Source: an uncultured Alistipes sp. (GTDB lineage: Bacteria; Bacteroidota; Bacteroidia; Bacteroidales; Rikenellaceae). From it: a DNA stretch of 50,366 bases. The position numbers and the translations under genes were made by a program. Positions 25,156 through 34,338 of the stretch are shown here, one piece after another. The stretch spans positions 1 to 50,366 of the forward strand of contig CASDZP010000007.1 in assembly GCA_949285535.1 (NCBI GenBank), written 5' to 3'. Position 1 is the first letter of the stretch; each line of letters opens with the position of its first letter. The notes beneath the pieces are model-generated. The model saw only the letters and a program-made list of their open reading frames with translations. It did not search any database and had not been told where the DNA came from.

Positions 25156-25644
25156 ATGAAAAAGATAAGAATAGGATACGGATATGATGTCCACAGACTT
25201 GTCGAGGGGCGTCGTTTGTGGATAGGCGGAGTCTCGATAGAATCGCCGAAAGGAGAGGCGGCTCACTCCGACGGAGACGTATTGTTGCATGCGGTATGCG
25301 ACTCGCTTCTCGGCGCGCTCGCGCTCGGTGACATAGGTACGCACTTTCCCGATACTTCTGACGAATTTAAGGATATAGACAGCAAAGAGCTGCTCCGACG
25401 TTGCATGAGTATGGTGAAGGAGCGGGGATATTGCGTAGGCAACATAGACGTGATGTTGAGACTCGAAAGACCGAAAGTGAAACCGCATGTGCCCAAAATA
25501 AGGGAGACGATGGCTGCGTTGCTCGAATGCGACATCGAGGATGTGTCGGTTAAGGCGACTACCTGCGAGTCGATGGGCTTTGTGGGTAACGGTGACGGCG
25601 TGGACGCATCATCTGTGGTGTTGCTTCTTCCAAAAAACGATTAG
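25156..25644 (+). CDS. ispF: 2-C-methyl-D-erythritol 2,4-cyclodiphosphate synthase
   Basis: Forms the cyclic diphosphate in the MEP pathway to isoprenoid precursors. 162 aa, normal length. Zinc ligands Asp11, His13 (GYDVHRL) and His45 (HSDGDVLLHAVCD) are present, as are the DIGTHFPD and the C-terminal KATTCESMGFVGNGDG motifs. A longer frame starting at 24985 is rejected because it runs through the ddh terminator. It is followed after 10 bp by queD. Confidence 0.97.
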   Translation: MKKIRIGYGYDVHRLVEGRRLWIGGVSIESPKGEAAHSDGDVLLHAVCDSLLGALALGDIGTHFPDTSDEFKDIDSKELLRRCMSMVKERGYCVGNIDVMLRLERPKVKPHVPKIRETMAALLECDIEDVSVKATTCESMGFVGNGDGVDASSVVLLLPKND

Positions 25645-25654
25645 AGATATCGAA

Positions 25655-26098
25655 ATGGCTAAAATAAGACTTACAAAAGAGTTCGCTTTCGAGACGGCGC
25701 ACGCTCTCGGAGGATATGACGGCGCATGCCGTAACATGCACGGACACTCTTATAAACTTTTCGTCACAGTTGCGGGTGTTCCCTCCGACCGTGAGGATGA
25801 CCCGAAACGGGGTATGGTCATGGACTTCGGCGATCTGAAAAAGATTGTCAACCGATTGATTGTGGAGCCGTTCGACCATGCTCTTGTGATGCGCAAAGAC
25901 GATTTCGAGAGACGCATGGCGGGATATGACGGCAAGGTACTTCTTACCGATTGGCAACCGACCTGCGAAAACATGATTACGCGATTCGCCGAGTGGATAG
26001 CAGCCGAACTGCCCGAGGGAATCGAGCTGCATCACATAAAACTGCACGAAACGGCGACCTCTTATGCCGAGTGGTACGCCTCTGACAATATACGATAG
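25655..26098 (+). CDS. queD: 6-carboxy-tetrahydropterin synthase (QueD/PTPS family)
   Basis: 147 aa T-fold enzyme. Zinc ligands His16, His29 and His31 (ETAHAL, NMHGHSY) and catalytic Cys25 are present. The C-terminal HHIKLHETATSYAEW has the substrate Glu. In Bacteroidetes this type usually makes the 7-deazaguanine precursor for queuosine, though pterin synthesis is also possible. It follows ispF by 10 bp and precedes polA by 84 bp, so a three-gene transcript is plausible. Confidence 0.9.
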   Translation: MAKIRLTKEFAFETAHALGGYDGACRNMHGHSYKLFVTVAGVPSDREDDPKRGMVMDFGDLKKIVNRLIVEPFDHALVMRKDDFERRMAGYDGKVLLTDWQPTCENMITRFAEWIAAELPEGIELHHIKLHETATSYAEWYASDNIR

Positions 26099-26182
26099 CC
26101 TTTCGTGGCTCCTGGTTCTTATACGAAGAAAGAGTGGGTGTAAAGAGTCGGTCGGCGTCGTTTGTCATAATATCTTATAAAA

Positions 26183-29032
26183 GTGGAAAAAATATATCTG
26201 ATAGACGCTTTTGCGTTGATATTCAAGTTCTATTATGCTTTTATCGGTCGCCCCATGCGTAACAGGGACGGTCTGAACACCTCTGCCATATACGGATTTA
26301 CAAAGTTCATAAACGATATAGTGGGGCACAGGCGTCCGGGCTATCTCGGGGTGGCGTTCGACCCCCCAGGAGGCAATTTCCGTCACGAGCTCTATCCCGC
26401 ATATAAGGCGAACAGGGGAGAGACTCCCGAAGATATAATCGCGTCCGTTCCCTATATAAAGGCGATTATGTCGGCGATGCGCATTCCATGTCTCGAAAAA
26501 CAGGGTTATGAGGCTGACGACGTAATAGGAACGATAGCCAAAAAAGCTGTCGGAGAGGGGTTTGAGGTATATATGGTTACCCCCGACAAGGATTACGGAC
26601 AGTTGTTGTGCGAAAACTGCTATATGTACAAACCGGGCAAGAACGGTTCGGGTATAGAGATTGTAGGCAGTGACGAGATTTGCCGCACATACGGGTTCGA
26701 GTCGCCGCGTCAGGTTATAGACCTGCTCGCGCTGTGGGGCGACAGCTCCGATAACGTGCCCGGTGTTCCCGGTATAGGTGAAAAGAGCGCGGTTAAACTG
26801 ATTACGCAGTTCGGAGGCGTTGACGGCATAATAGAAAACATCGATGAGCTGAAAGGCAAACAGCGTCAGAATATTCTGGACAACAAAGAGCAGTTGTTGC
26901 TATCTCGTAAGTTGGTGACGATAGACACCGATGTGCCGATTGAGTTCGATGCCGCCTCGCTCGCGGTGGAAGAGCCTGATTACGCCCGTTTGAGGGAAAT
27001 TTATATAGAATTGGGATTCAATTCATTGCTGAAGGACCTCGATTTATGGGAGCGTGAGGCGATGTTCTCGAAAAACGACACCCGAAAAATAGATGAGGAC
27101 GGCATTTTTGTAGGTGAAAAACTGCGACCTTCATTGGTTAAGGGTGAGACGCAGCCTGTCGAGACCGCCCGTTCGCTATTCGATACGGGAACGTCGCTAT
27201 TCGATGCTGCGGAGAAAATGAACGACATTACGACAACCGAACACAAATATACCACGTTGTTCGATGTCGCCGCTGTGGAACAGCTCGCCTCTGTGCTGAC
27301 GCTGAAAAAGGCGTTCGCGATAGATACCGAGACGACATCGCTTGATGCTCGTCACGCCTATTTGGTGGGGGTGTCGATAGCTTTCGAGCCGTTCAAGGCG
27401 TATTACATTCCGCTTGACCCGACGGACAGGGCAAAGACCGAGGCTTTGCTCGCCCCGCTCAAGCCGCTGATTGAGAGCGACAAGATTGACAAGATAGGGC
27501 AGAATATAAAATATGACCTCCATGTGCTTGAAAACTACGGGATAACTATGGGGGGATGTCTTCTCGACACCATGATAATGCACTATCTTCTCGAAAGCGG
27601 AGAGCGTCACGGCATGGATTATCTCGCTGAAAAATATCTCGGATACAAGACGATACCGATAGAGGCACTTATCGGCTCGGGAACGCATCAGCGCTCTATG
27701 GCGGATGTCGATGTGGCTCAGGTTGCTGAATATGCCGCCGAGGATGCCGACATCACCTTGCGTCTGAAAGATGAGTTATGGCCGAGGCTCGAAAAAGAGA
27801 ACTTGGTTAGGCTATATCTTGAAGTGGAAGAGCCGCTTATAAGGGTTTTGGCGGATATGGAGCGTACGGGAGTGAAGGTTGACGCCGACCGACTCGCGGA
27901 GTATGAGAAGTCTCTGAAAGAGGAACTGGCGCAGATTGAGCGTCAGATATACGACATAGCGCAGACCGCCGAGTTGAACATCAATTCGGCGCGTCAGCTC
28001 GGCGAACTGCTTTTCGACAAACTGAAGATAGAGGCGAAGCCTAAGATGACCAAAACAAAGCAGTATCGTACCGATGAGGAGTATCTCGCCTCGCTTGCGT
28101 CGAAACATCCCGTCGTGGGTCTTATACTCGAATACAGAGGTGTCAAAAAACTTCTTTCGACATACGTTGAGGCTTTGCCCAAGCTGATAGACCCCGAAAC
28201 GGGACGTATCCACACTACATATAATCAGGCGGTTACAACTACGGGGCGTCTCAGTTCAACCAATCCCAATTTGCAGAACATCCCGATAAGGGACACGCGC
28301 GGAAGGCGCATAAGGGACGCATTTGTGGCGGAGGGTGAAAATCTGCTCGTTTCAGCCGATTACAGTCAGATAGAGTTGCGCATAATGGCGCATTTGAGTA
28401 ATGACGCGGGCTTGTGTGAGGCTTTTGCCCACGGTGAAGACATACACGCCGCCACCGCCGCCAAAATATTCGGCAAGCGACCCGATGAGGTTACATCCGA
28501 CGAACGAAGAAAGGCTAAAACAGCCAATTTCGGCATAATATACGGAATATCGTCGTTCGGTCTCTCGTCTCGTCTGGAGATACCGACAAAAGAGGCTAAA
28601 GAGCTGATAGACGGTTATTTCGCATCGTATCCCGCCGTTAAGGATTATATGGATTACGCCGTTGCGGAGGCTCGTGCCAAAGGTTATGCAGAAACCATGC
28701 TGGGACGACGCAATCATCTGCCCGACATAAACTCTTCAAACGGTACGGTTAGGAGTTTTGCCGAGCGAAACGCCATAAACTCACCGATACAGGGTTCGGC
28801 GGCGGACATTATAAAAGTGGCGATGAACAGGCTTCATGCACGGTTGCGCGCCGAAGGACTCAAATCGAAGATAACGCTTCAGGTGCATGACGAACTGATT
28901 GTAGAGACACTCCCCGAGGAGAAAGAGCGTGTCGTTGCGCTTGTTGAGGAGTGCATGCGCGGAGCGGCTTCACTGAATGTGCCTCTCGAGGTAGAGGCGG
29001 GTGTCGGTAAAACATGGCTTGAGGCGCACTAA
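26183..29032 (+). CDS. polA: DNA polymerase I
   Basis: 949 aa. Three domains are complete. The 5'-3' exonuclease (1 to about 290) has VTPDKDYGQLL and GDSSDNVPGVPGIGEKSAV. The 3'-5' exonuclease (about 370-560) has DTETTSLD near 379 and GQNIKYDLHVL. The polymerase A domain has SADYSQIELR near 723, RRKAKTANFGIIYG near 777 and QVHDELIVE near 898. The start codon is GTG at 26183, with no ATG fitting the family start (EKIYLIDAFALIF). It fills gaps at Okazaki junctions and repair patches. Confidence 0.98.
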   Translation: MEKIYLIDAFALIFKFYYAFIGRPMRNRDGLNTSAIYGFTKFINDIVGHRRPGYLGVAFDPPGGNFRHELYPAYKANRGETPEDIIASVPYIKAIMSAMRIPCLEKQGYEADDVIGTIAKKAVGEGFEVYMVTPDKDYGQLLCENCYMYKPGKNGSGIEIVGSDEICRTYGFESPRQVIDLLALWGDSSDNVPGVPGIGEKSAVKLITQFGGVDGIIENIDELKGKQRQNILDNKEQLLLSRKLVTIDTDVPIEFDAASLAVEEPDYARLREIYIELGFNSLLKDLDLWEREAMFSKNDTRKIDEDGIFVGEKLRPSLVKGETQPVETARSLFDTGTSLFDAAEKMNDITTTEHKYTTLFDVAAVEQLASVLTLKKAFAIDTETTSLDARHAYLVGVSIAFEPFKAYYIPLDPTDRAKTEALLAPLKPLIESDKIDKIGQNIKYDLHVLENYGITMGGCLLDTMIMHYLLESGERHGMDYLAEKYLGYKTIPIEALIGSGTHQRSMADVDVAQVAEYAAEDADITLRLKDELWPRLEKENLVRLYLEVEEPLIRVLADMERTGVKVDADRLAEYEKSLKEELAQIERQIYDIAQTAELNINSARQLGELLFDKLKIEAKPKMTKTKQYRTDEEYLASLASKHPVVGLILEYRGVKKLLSTYVEALPKLIDPETGRIHTTYNQAVTTTGRLSSTNPNLQNIPIRDTRGRRIRDAFVAEGENLLVSADYSQIELRIMAHLSNDAGLCEAFAHGEDIHAATAAKIFGKRPDEVTSDERRKAKTANFGIIYGISSFGLSSRLEIPTKEAKELIDGYFASYPAVKDYMDYAVAEARAKGYAETMLGRRNHLPDINSSNGTVRSFAERNAINSPIQGSAADIIKVAMNRLHARLRAEGLKSKITLQVHDELIVETLPEEKERVVALVEECMRGAASLNVPLEVEAGVGKTWLEAH

Positions 29033-29189
29033 CGGTGTGAGACAATAAAAATATTACCGTATCGTTACATAAAAAGGGCGTAGTATGTCTGAAAGAGTCG
29101 TTTTTGTGTTGAACAGGTGATTCTTTCGTTGAAATTTTTGATGTTTCATTGAAAATCGTTATATTGCAAGGAAGCATAAATATTCGGAT

Positions 29190-30344
29190 ATGAAATTCGG
29201 TACAGTCATATATCTCTTGTCGGTTTCGGCGTTATTCTGTTCGTGCGGCATTTACAGCTCCGCGAGGGTATCTTATGTCGATGACCTTTATAATGTGGAC
29301 GGCACAATGACTCCCGTAGAGAAAAAACGCGAGGTCAAGAGCGAGCCTAAGAAGGTCTATGTGACCCAAAAACTCGATTTCGATAATTATTATCCAGGAA
29401 TGATAGAGGAGGCGCTCACAGGAACAAAGAGCGCGGAATATTATCCCGATACACTCTCTTCTGATTCTGTCGGAAGTTATAAAGAGGGTTTTGCAGACGG
29501 TTTCGGAAGCGGGTTTACCGACGGTTTTAAGGACGGCTATTCGCTCGGATACAGAGACAGTTACGGATGGCTGCCTTCGTGGTACAGTTTCGGCGCATAT
29601 TCTCCATATTACCGTCCGGTTTGGGGCTTCTCGTTCTCATGGTCGTCTCCCTCATGGTATTCGTGGGGACTTTGGTACGACCCGTGGTACTATCCTTGGT
29701 ATGACCCGTGGTATTCATGGTATTCGCCATGGTATTCGCCCTGGTACTCACCTTGGTATTCTTCGTGGTATTATCCCTGGTACTCTCCTTGGTATCCATA
29801 TTATCCGCATTACGGAGTGGGGCATTCACACAGGGATGTGATTTACGGCTCGGGAAGACGTAACTCTCCGCTTTCGGCAGGAGGTTCGTCGGGATATGCT
29901 TCGGGTAATTTCAGACGTCCTTCTGTTTCGTCCTCAACCGTTAAGGGATATGGCGGTTACGGCGGTTATTACGGTTTTTCGTCATCTTACGGTTCTTCGG
30001 GCAGACGTCCTTCGGGTACGACAATCTCGGGCGGAACGAGCGGAATAGCGGGCGGACGAGGTTCGAGCGTCTATTCGGGCGGCTCTTATGACAGTTCGTA
30101 CAGCGGTAACCGTAACAATTCGTATAACAACTCATATAACAGCAATCGAAACAACTCCTCATACAGAGGTAATAGTGTCGGTGTACGTACACCAGTCACC
30201 AGAGGTTCGCAGAGTTATAACAGCTATAACAGCGGTTCGAGCAGAAGTTTCGGCAGTTATGGCGGCGGTTCGGGTTCTTACGGCAGGTCGGGCGGCTCTT
30301 CGGGCTCTTATGGCGGAGGACGTTCGGTCGGAGGTCGCAGATAG
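29190..30344 (+). CDS. WY-rich and GSY-rich low-complexity lipoprotein
   Basis: 384 aa. A lipoprotein signal ends LFCSC with Cys19. About 98-125 repeats a G-F/Y-x-D-G pattern (FADGFGSGFTDGFKDGY). About 135-205 is an array of SPWY/DPWY repeats encoded by near-identical codons. From about 220 to the end it is Gly/Ser/Tyr/Asn-rich with RGG-like ends. It is probably surface-exposed and disordered; its function is unknown. It lies 41 bp upstream of a FadL-like barrel gene and may be cotranscribed. Confidence 0.8.
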   Translation: MKFGTVIYLLSVSALFCSCGIYSSARVSYVDDLYNVDGTMTPVEKKREVKSEPKKVYVTQKLDFDNYYPGMIEEALTGTKSAEYYPDTLSSDSVGSYKEGFADGFGSGFTDGFKDGYSLGYRDSYGWLPSWYSFGAYSPYYRPVWGFSFSWSSPSWYSWGLWYDPWYYPWYDPWYSWYSPWYSPWYSPWYSSWYYPWYSPWYPYYPHYGVGHSHRDVIYGSGRRNSPLSAGGSSGYASGNFRRPSVSSSTVKGYGGYGGYYGFSSSYGSSGRRPSGTTISGGTSGIAGGRGSSVYSGGSYDSSYSGNRNNSYNNSYNSNRNNSSYRGNSVGVRTPVTRGSQSYNSYNSGSSRSFGSYGGGSGSYGRSGGSSGSYGGGRSVGGRR

Positions 30345-30385
30345 GCGTGTCTCGTCTCGTGTAAAGTCGCAAAAAGAGAATCATT

Positions 30386-32035
30386 ATGAGAAAAATCATT
30401 ATATCGGCATTTTTGTTCCTTGCCTCGGCTCTGACGCTTAATGCGCAGTCAACGAGTGAGCTGGTGGTGTTGTCGCAGTCGGACGACGCTCTGGGTAGCG
30501 CACGAAGCGCGGCAATGGGGGGAGCTTTTACGGCATTGGGTGCCGACCCCTCGTCGATGAGTATAAATCCCGCAGGTTTGGGACTTTACAGAAGCTCCGA
30601 CCTCTCGATAACGGGATATATGCTTAAAAGAAATATACGTTCGTCTGCGGAGAGACTTGTCACCGGCGGACTTGTCGATTTGAATCTTCCGTCGAGAGAG
30701 AACTCATTTTCGACAGGGAATTATTTCGGTGTGGCTGACTTTTCGTTTATATATAACATCATAAACAGACCTCAGGCTAAATTGAGTAATCTGACTCTCG
30801 GTGTCGGATTCTCGCAGCAGGCCAATTTCGCGCAGCGGGCGGAGACATCTTCTCCATACACCCGCTCTTCGATAGCCGATATGTTCGGAGCGCAGCTTTT
30901 CGGTGTAAATCCGTCGGTGTTTGCCGACGGTGACAATCATTACGGTTACGGTGCGCTTCCCGTATCGTCGTGGGGAGCGGTAGGTGCGATAAATTCGGGA
31001 CTCATATTCGATAACGACATGGTCAATGTCGGCGGTGTCGATTATGTGAGATACGGACCTTATTATTATGACAACACAAGCGGAGAAATGGTCGGTTCGC
31101 TTGTGACCGGGGATATTGTCAAGCCGTCGCAGCTGGTGACTTCGAGAGGAAGCCTGAGAGATTTCAATCTGGCGTTGGGCGGTACTCTGAAAGAAAAATT
31201 CAGTGTCGGTTTTACGCTCAATATCACATCGTTCAGCAATAATACGACCAAGCAATATACGGAAATAACACCTTCTGAAAATCTCGGAGACCTCGTGCGT
31301 CTCGACTATTTCGAGAGTCTCTATATGTCGGGTGTCGGCATCGGTGCCAAATTGGGTGTCATATACCGTCCTTTCAAAGGGTTGCGAATAGGTGCCGCTG
31401 TTCACTCGCCGTCGATTATCTCCGTGAGCGAGAATTTTTATACTCGTAACGAGAACGAGTTTCTCGGTTATCAGTTCTTCAGCTCCGATTCGCCCGAGTA
31501 TCGTAATGAATATAAGGTTAGAACGGCTCCCAAAGCCAATGTGGGTGTCTCTTATACATTCGGAAAGATTGGTATTCTCTCGGTCGATTACGAACATACG
31601 TGGTATGACTGCATGGATGTGAAGGGCATCGAATATCTGCCAGGAGAGACAACATTCCGTGACGAGTTCAAGGCGCTTTATCGTCCGTCAGGTGTGATAA
31701 GGGCAGGTGCGGAACTGAATGTGGGCGGCGGATTCATGCTTCGTGGCGGTTACAGTCGCAAAGGCAACAATCTTGCATATCTGGGTGACAACAAAGAGAA
31801 GTATAACATAACCACGAGCTTTTCGGGCGGAGTGGGGTACAGGGGGCGACGTTCCTATATAGATTTCGCCTATGTGAAATCGACATACAAGATGATGCCC
31901 GTGAATTTCTATTCATATACCCTCTCCATTCCGAACGGCAACGACTACATAGTGGAGACATATGCCTCTGACGCCGTTTATGGACGTAAGGTGTCAGACC
32001 ATTATTGTCTGCTCACATTCGGATTGAAATTTTGA
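30386..32035 (+). CDS. FadL/OmpP1-like outer membrane protein
   Basis: 549 aa. The signal peptide ends with TLNAQ. The start of the mature protein has the SARSAAMGGAFTALGADPSSMSINPAGLG-type plug pattern of FadL/TodX transporters (AMGGAFTALGADPSSMSINP). A long barrel follows with strands such as FSVGFTLNITSFSN and IGAKLGVIYRPFKGLRIGAAV, ending in LTFGLKF with terminal Phe. It probably takes up hydrophobic compounds; the ligand is unknown. Downstream of the WY-rich lipoprotein. Confidence 0.86.
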   Translation: MRKIIISAFLFLASALTLNAQSTSELVVLSQSDDALGSARSAAMGGAFTALGADPSSMSINPAGLGLYRSSDLSITGYMLKRNIRSSAERLVTGGLVDLNLPSRENSFSTGNYFGVADFSFIYNIINRPQAKLSNLTLGVGFSQQANFAQRAETSSPYTRSSIADMFGAQLFGVNPSVFADGDNHYGYGALPVSSWGAVGAINSGLIFDNDMVNVGGVDYVRYGPYYYDNTSGEMVGSLVTGDIVKPSQLVTSRGSLRDFNLALGGTLKEKFSVGFTLNITSFSNNTTKQYTEITPSENLGDLVRLDYFESLYMSGVGIGAKLGVIYRPFKGLRIGAAVHSPSIISVSENFYTRNENEFLGYQFFSSDSPEYRNEYKVRTAPKANVGVSYTFGKIGILSVDYEHTWYDCMDVKGIEYLPGETTFRDEFKALYRPSGVIRAGAELNVGGGFMLRGGYSRKGNNLAYLGDNKEKYNITTSFSGGVGYRGRRSYIDFAYVKSTYKMMPVNFYSYTLSIPNGNDYIVETYASDAVYGRKVSDHYCLLTFGLKF

Positions 32036-32051
32036 GAGATTTTTCAATAAT

Positions 32052-32083
32052 TTTGGTTGACTTGTAAAAAAGTCGTAACTTTG
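32052..32083 (+). promoter_or_regulatory. Promoter of the GT5-like gene
   Basis: TTTG at 32052-32055, a 20-base spacer, then TAACTTTG at 32076-32083. A hairpin with an 8-bp stem (TAACGACC / GGTCGTTA, about 32096-32121) sits at the start of the leader. Confidence 0.75.
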
Positions 32084-32151
32084 CCGAATAGGTGAATAAC
32101 GACCGTAAAGAGGGGTCGTTACTCGACCAAACGAAATTAACGGATAGAGTA

Positions 32152-32970
32152 ATGTCTGCGAAACCGAAAATTTTATACGTTTGTCAGGAGATGATGCCAT
32201 ATCTTCCTGAGAGCGAGATTTCTGTGATTTGCCGTCAGCTTCCGCAACTGATTCAGGAGCGTGGAGCCGACATCAGAACGTTCATGCCGCGTTACGGTTC
32301 GATAAATGAACGACGCAACCAGCTTCACGAAGTGATACGACTCTCGGGGATGAATATCGTAATCAACGATTCGGACCATCAGCTGATAATCAAAGTCGCA
32401 TCCATTCCAAACGCTCGTCTTCAGGTCTATTTCATAGACAACGACGACTATTTCATGCGTAAATCGACAATAGCCGACGCGGCGGGCAACTATCACATCG
32501 ACAATGACGAGAGAGCCATGTTCTTCTCGCGTGGTGTGATAGAGACGGTCACAAAACTGCGTTGGTCTCCCGATGTGATACATTGTCACGGATGGTTCTC
32601 GGCATTCATGCCTGTTTACATAAAATCGCTTTACGGAGACGACCCCCTTTACAGAAACTCAAAGACGGTCTTGTCGCTTTATGACGACACCTTCCCCGGA
32701 TGTCTCGACAAGGATTTGATACACAAATTGTTGATGGAGGGCTTCGCTTTTGAGGACACCGATGTAATCAAAGAGTCGAACTATGACAATTTCATAAAAT
32801 ATGTTATAGGCTATCTCGACGGTCTGGTGGTTGCGGGCAATAACGTCAACGAGGAGCTTGTCGAATATGCCGCGTCGAAAGGCGTGAAGATTTTAAGAGT
32901 CAAAAATCAGGATAAATACGTAGAAGAATATTACGCTTTCTATGATGAGATTATTTCGCAGGGAAAATAA
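32152..32970 (+). CDS. Glycogen/starch synthase-like protein, GT5 N-terminal domain only
   Basis: 272 aa. The N-terminal half resembles GT5 starch synthase: KILYVCQEMMPYLPESEIS, FMPRYGSINERRNQLHEVIRL, DNDDYFMRK, ERAMFFSRGVIE and DVIHCHGWFSAFMPVY. The C-terminal catalytic half with the KTGGL motif is absent, and the usual KxGGL at the N-terminus is replaced (LPESEIS), so it may lack transferase activity. The ATG at 32152 is preferred over a GTG at 32092, which lies in the leader hairpin. The DUF4270 gene starts 1 base after its stop. Confidence 0.85.
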   Translation: MSAKPKILYVCQEMMPYLPESEISVICRQLPQLIQERGADIRTFMPRYGSINERRNQLHEVIRLSGMNIVINDSDHQLIIKVASIPNARLQVYFIDNDDYFMRKSTIADAAGNYHIDNDERAMFFSRGVIETVTKLRWSPDVIHCHGWFSAFMPVYIKSLYGDDPLYRNSKTVLSLYDDTFPGCLDKDLIHKLLMEGFAFEDTDVIKESNYDNFIKYVIGYLDGLVVAGNNVNEELVEYAASKGVKILRVKNQDKYVEEYYAFYDEIISQGK

Positions 32971-32971
32971 C

Positions 32972-34282
32972 ATGGTGAAAAAATCGTTGGCGCTTGCGTC
33001 GGTAGCTCTGTCGCTTTGCGGTTGTACGAGTGTCGATATGGAGCTTGGCGAAGGAGTCGTTCCCGACATCGACCGAATGGAACTCTCGACAGAGGAGATT
33101 ACCGATATAAAATGTTATCAGTGGAAAGCCGATTCCGTGGTGACCGACAGTTGGACATACCCTCTTTTGGGCTCTATGGTTCAGCAGATGGACGGCCTGA
33201 CCGAATGTTCGGTCATTGCGCAATATACCCCCTATTCTTTTAGCAATGCCAATGATTTGTGGGGTACCAATCCTGTGATAGACTCGATTAAGTTCACTAT
33301 GGGTACGCCGACAGTTTACGGCGACACACTCTCGACAATGCACGTGTCTATTTATGACCTGAAAGAGGATCTCCCTTATCCCAAAGACTCGGTATGTTTG
33401 TCGTCTTTTGATGTAGAGTCGAGAATAGGCGACCTGATTCACTCTTTCGACATGGTTCCGAAAGAGGGTGCCGATGTGGTGCAGTATCTTCCCGTATCGT
33501 ATGGCGAAAGATTGCTCGACACAACGGGTAATGTCTATAATGTCGATACGCTGTTTCATAAGAGGGTGAAGCCGCTCTATTTTAAAGCCAATACGGTAAC
33601 CAAAGGCGGTGCGTTGGTGGCGGTGGATATGAACGACTGCTTCATAACGGTATATTACCACAACGATACCGACACGCTTGACGCGATGTTCACATTCGAT
33701 AACTCGTCATATACATATAACGAAAGCTTTACGGTAATAAGACACGATTATTCCTATGCCGACCCGTTGTCTGGTGTCAATGTGGACGACATTGAGAGCA
33801 AAGAGGTGAGCAAAAGTTTCTATATTACATCATTGGGCGGTCTGACAGGTAAAGTCGAAATAGACAAGGCTGCCATTGACAGGATAAAGAACGAGGCGCA
33901 GTCGAAAGGATACAGTTATGTGACGGTAAACAATGCCAATATCGTGTTCCCGCTCTCTCGAATGAGTATATCGTCGTTCGATTACGCATGTCAAAATCTC
34001 GGATTGTATTACGACTATAATAAACAACAGGCCACACCCGATTATTCGTTGTCTTTGAGTGGTACGACAACTACATTCGACGGCGCGTTGAACAGGGCGC
34101 TCGAATGGTACAGAATGGATGTGACTTCGTATGTGCAGAACTTGCTCATCGGAAAGAGCGACAAATATGTCATTGACGTGACACCCTCAACGGAAACCGA
34201 CTCCTCGCCTTCGGGCGTACAGCTGAAAGGCTCGGTGGACGGCGGGGTCAAGCTGACAATAACATATACGTATGTAAAATAA
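32972..34282 (+). CDS. DUF4270 family lipoprotein
   Basis: 436 aa. The signal peptide ends SLCGC, so a lipoprotein is predicted. The DUF4270 pattern covers most of the length: GEGVVPDIDRM, TYPLLGSMVQQMDGLTEC, NPVIDSIKFTMG and a C-terminal VTSYVQNLLIGK with beta-rich sequence. The function is unknown; members are Bacteroidetes surface or periplasmic lipoproteins. The ATG at 32972 starts the signal peptide; an overlapping earlier ATG is rejected. Expression is probably coupled with the GT5-like gene. Confidence 0.88.
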   Translation: MVKKSLALASVALSLCGCTSVDMELGEGVVPDIDRMELSTEEITDIKCYQWKADSVVTDSWTYPLLGSMVQQMDGLTECSVIAQYTPYSFSNANDLWGTNPVIDSIKFTMGTPTVYGDTLSTMHVSIYDLKEDLPYPKDSVCLSSFDVESRIGDLIHSFDMVPKEGADVVQYLPVSYGERLLDTTGNVYNVDTLFHKRVKPLYFKANTVTKGGALVAVDMNDCFITVYYHNDTDTLDAMFTFDNSSYTYNESFTVIRHDYSYADPLSGVNVDDIESKEVSKSFYITSLGGLTGKVEIDKAAIDRIKNEAQSKGYSYVTVNNANIVFPLSRMSISSFDYACQNLGLYYDYNKQQATPDYSLSLSGTTTTFDGALNRALEWYRMDVTSYVQNLLIGKSDKYVIDVTPSTETDSSPSGVQLKGSVDGGVKLTITYTYVK

Positions 34283-34310
34283 GGGGTCAAGGCTCCTTAT
34301 TTATTATTTT
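34277..34310 (+). terminator. Terminator overlapping the DUF4270 stop codon
   Basis: 8-bp stem AAATAAGG / CCTTATTT followed by TTATTATTTT; the stop codon lies in the stem. Confidence 0.6.
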
Positions 34311-34338
34311 GTAGAATAACAAAACGGCAAAAAACAAT

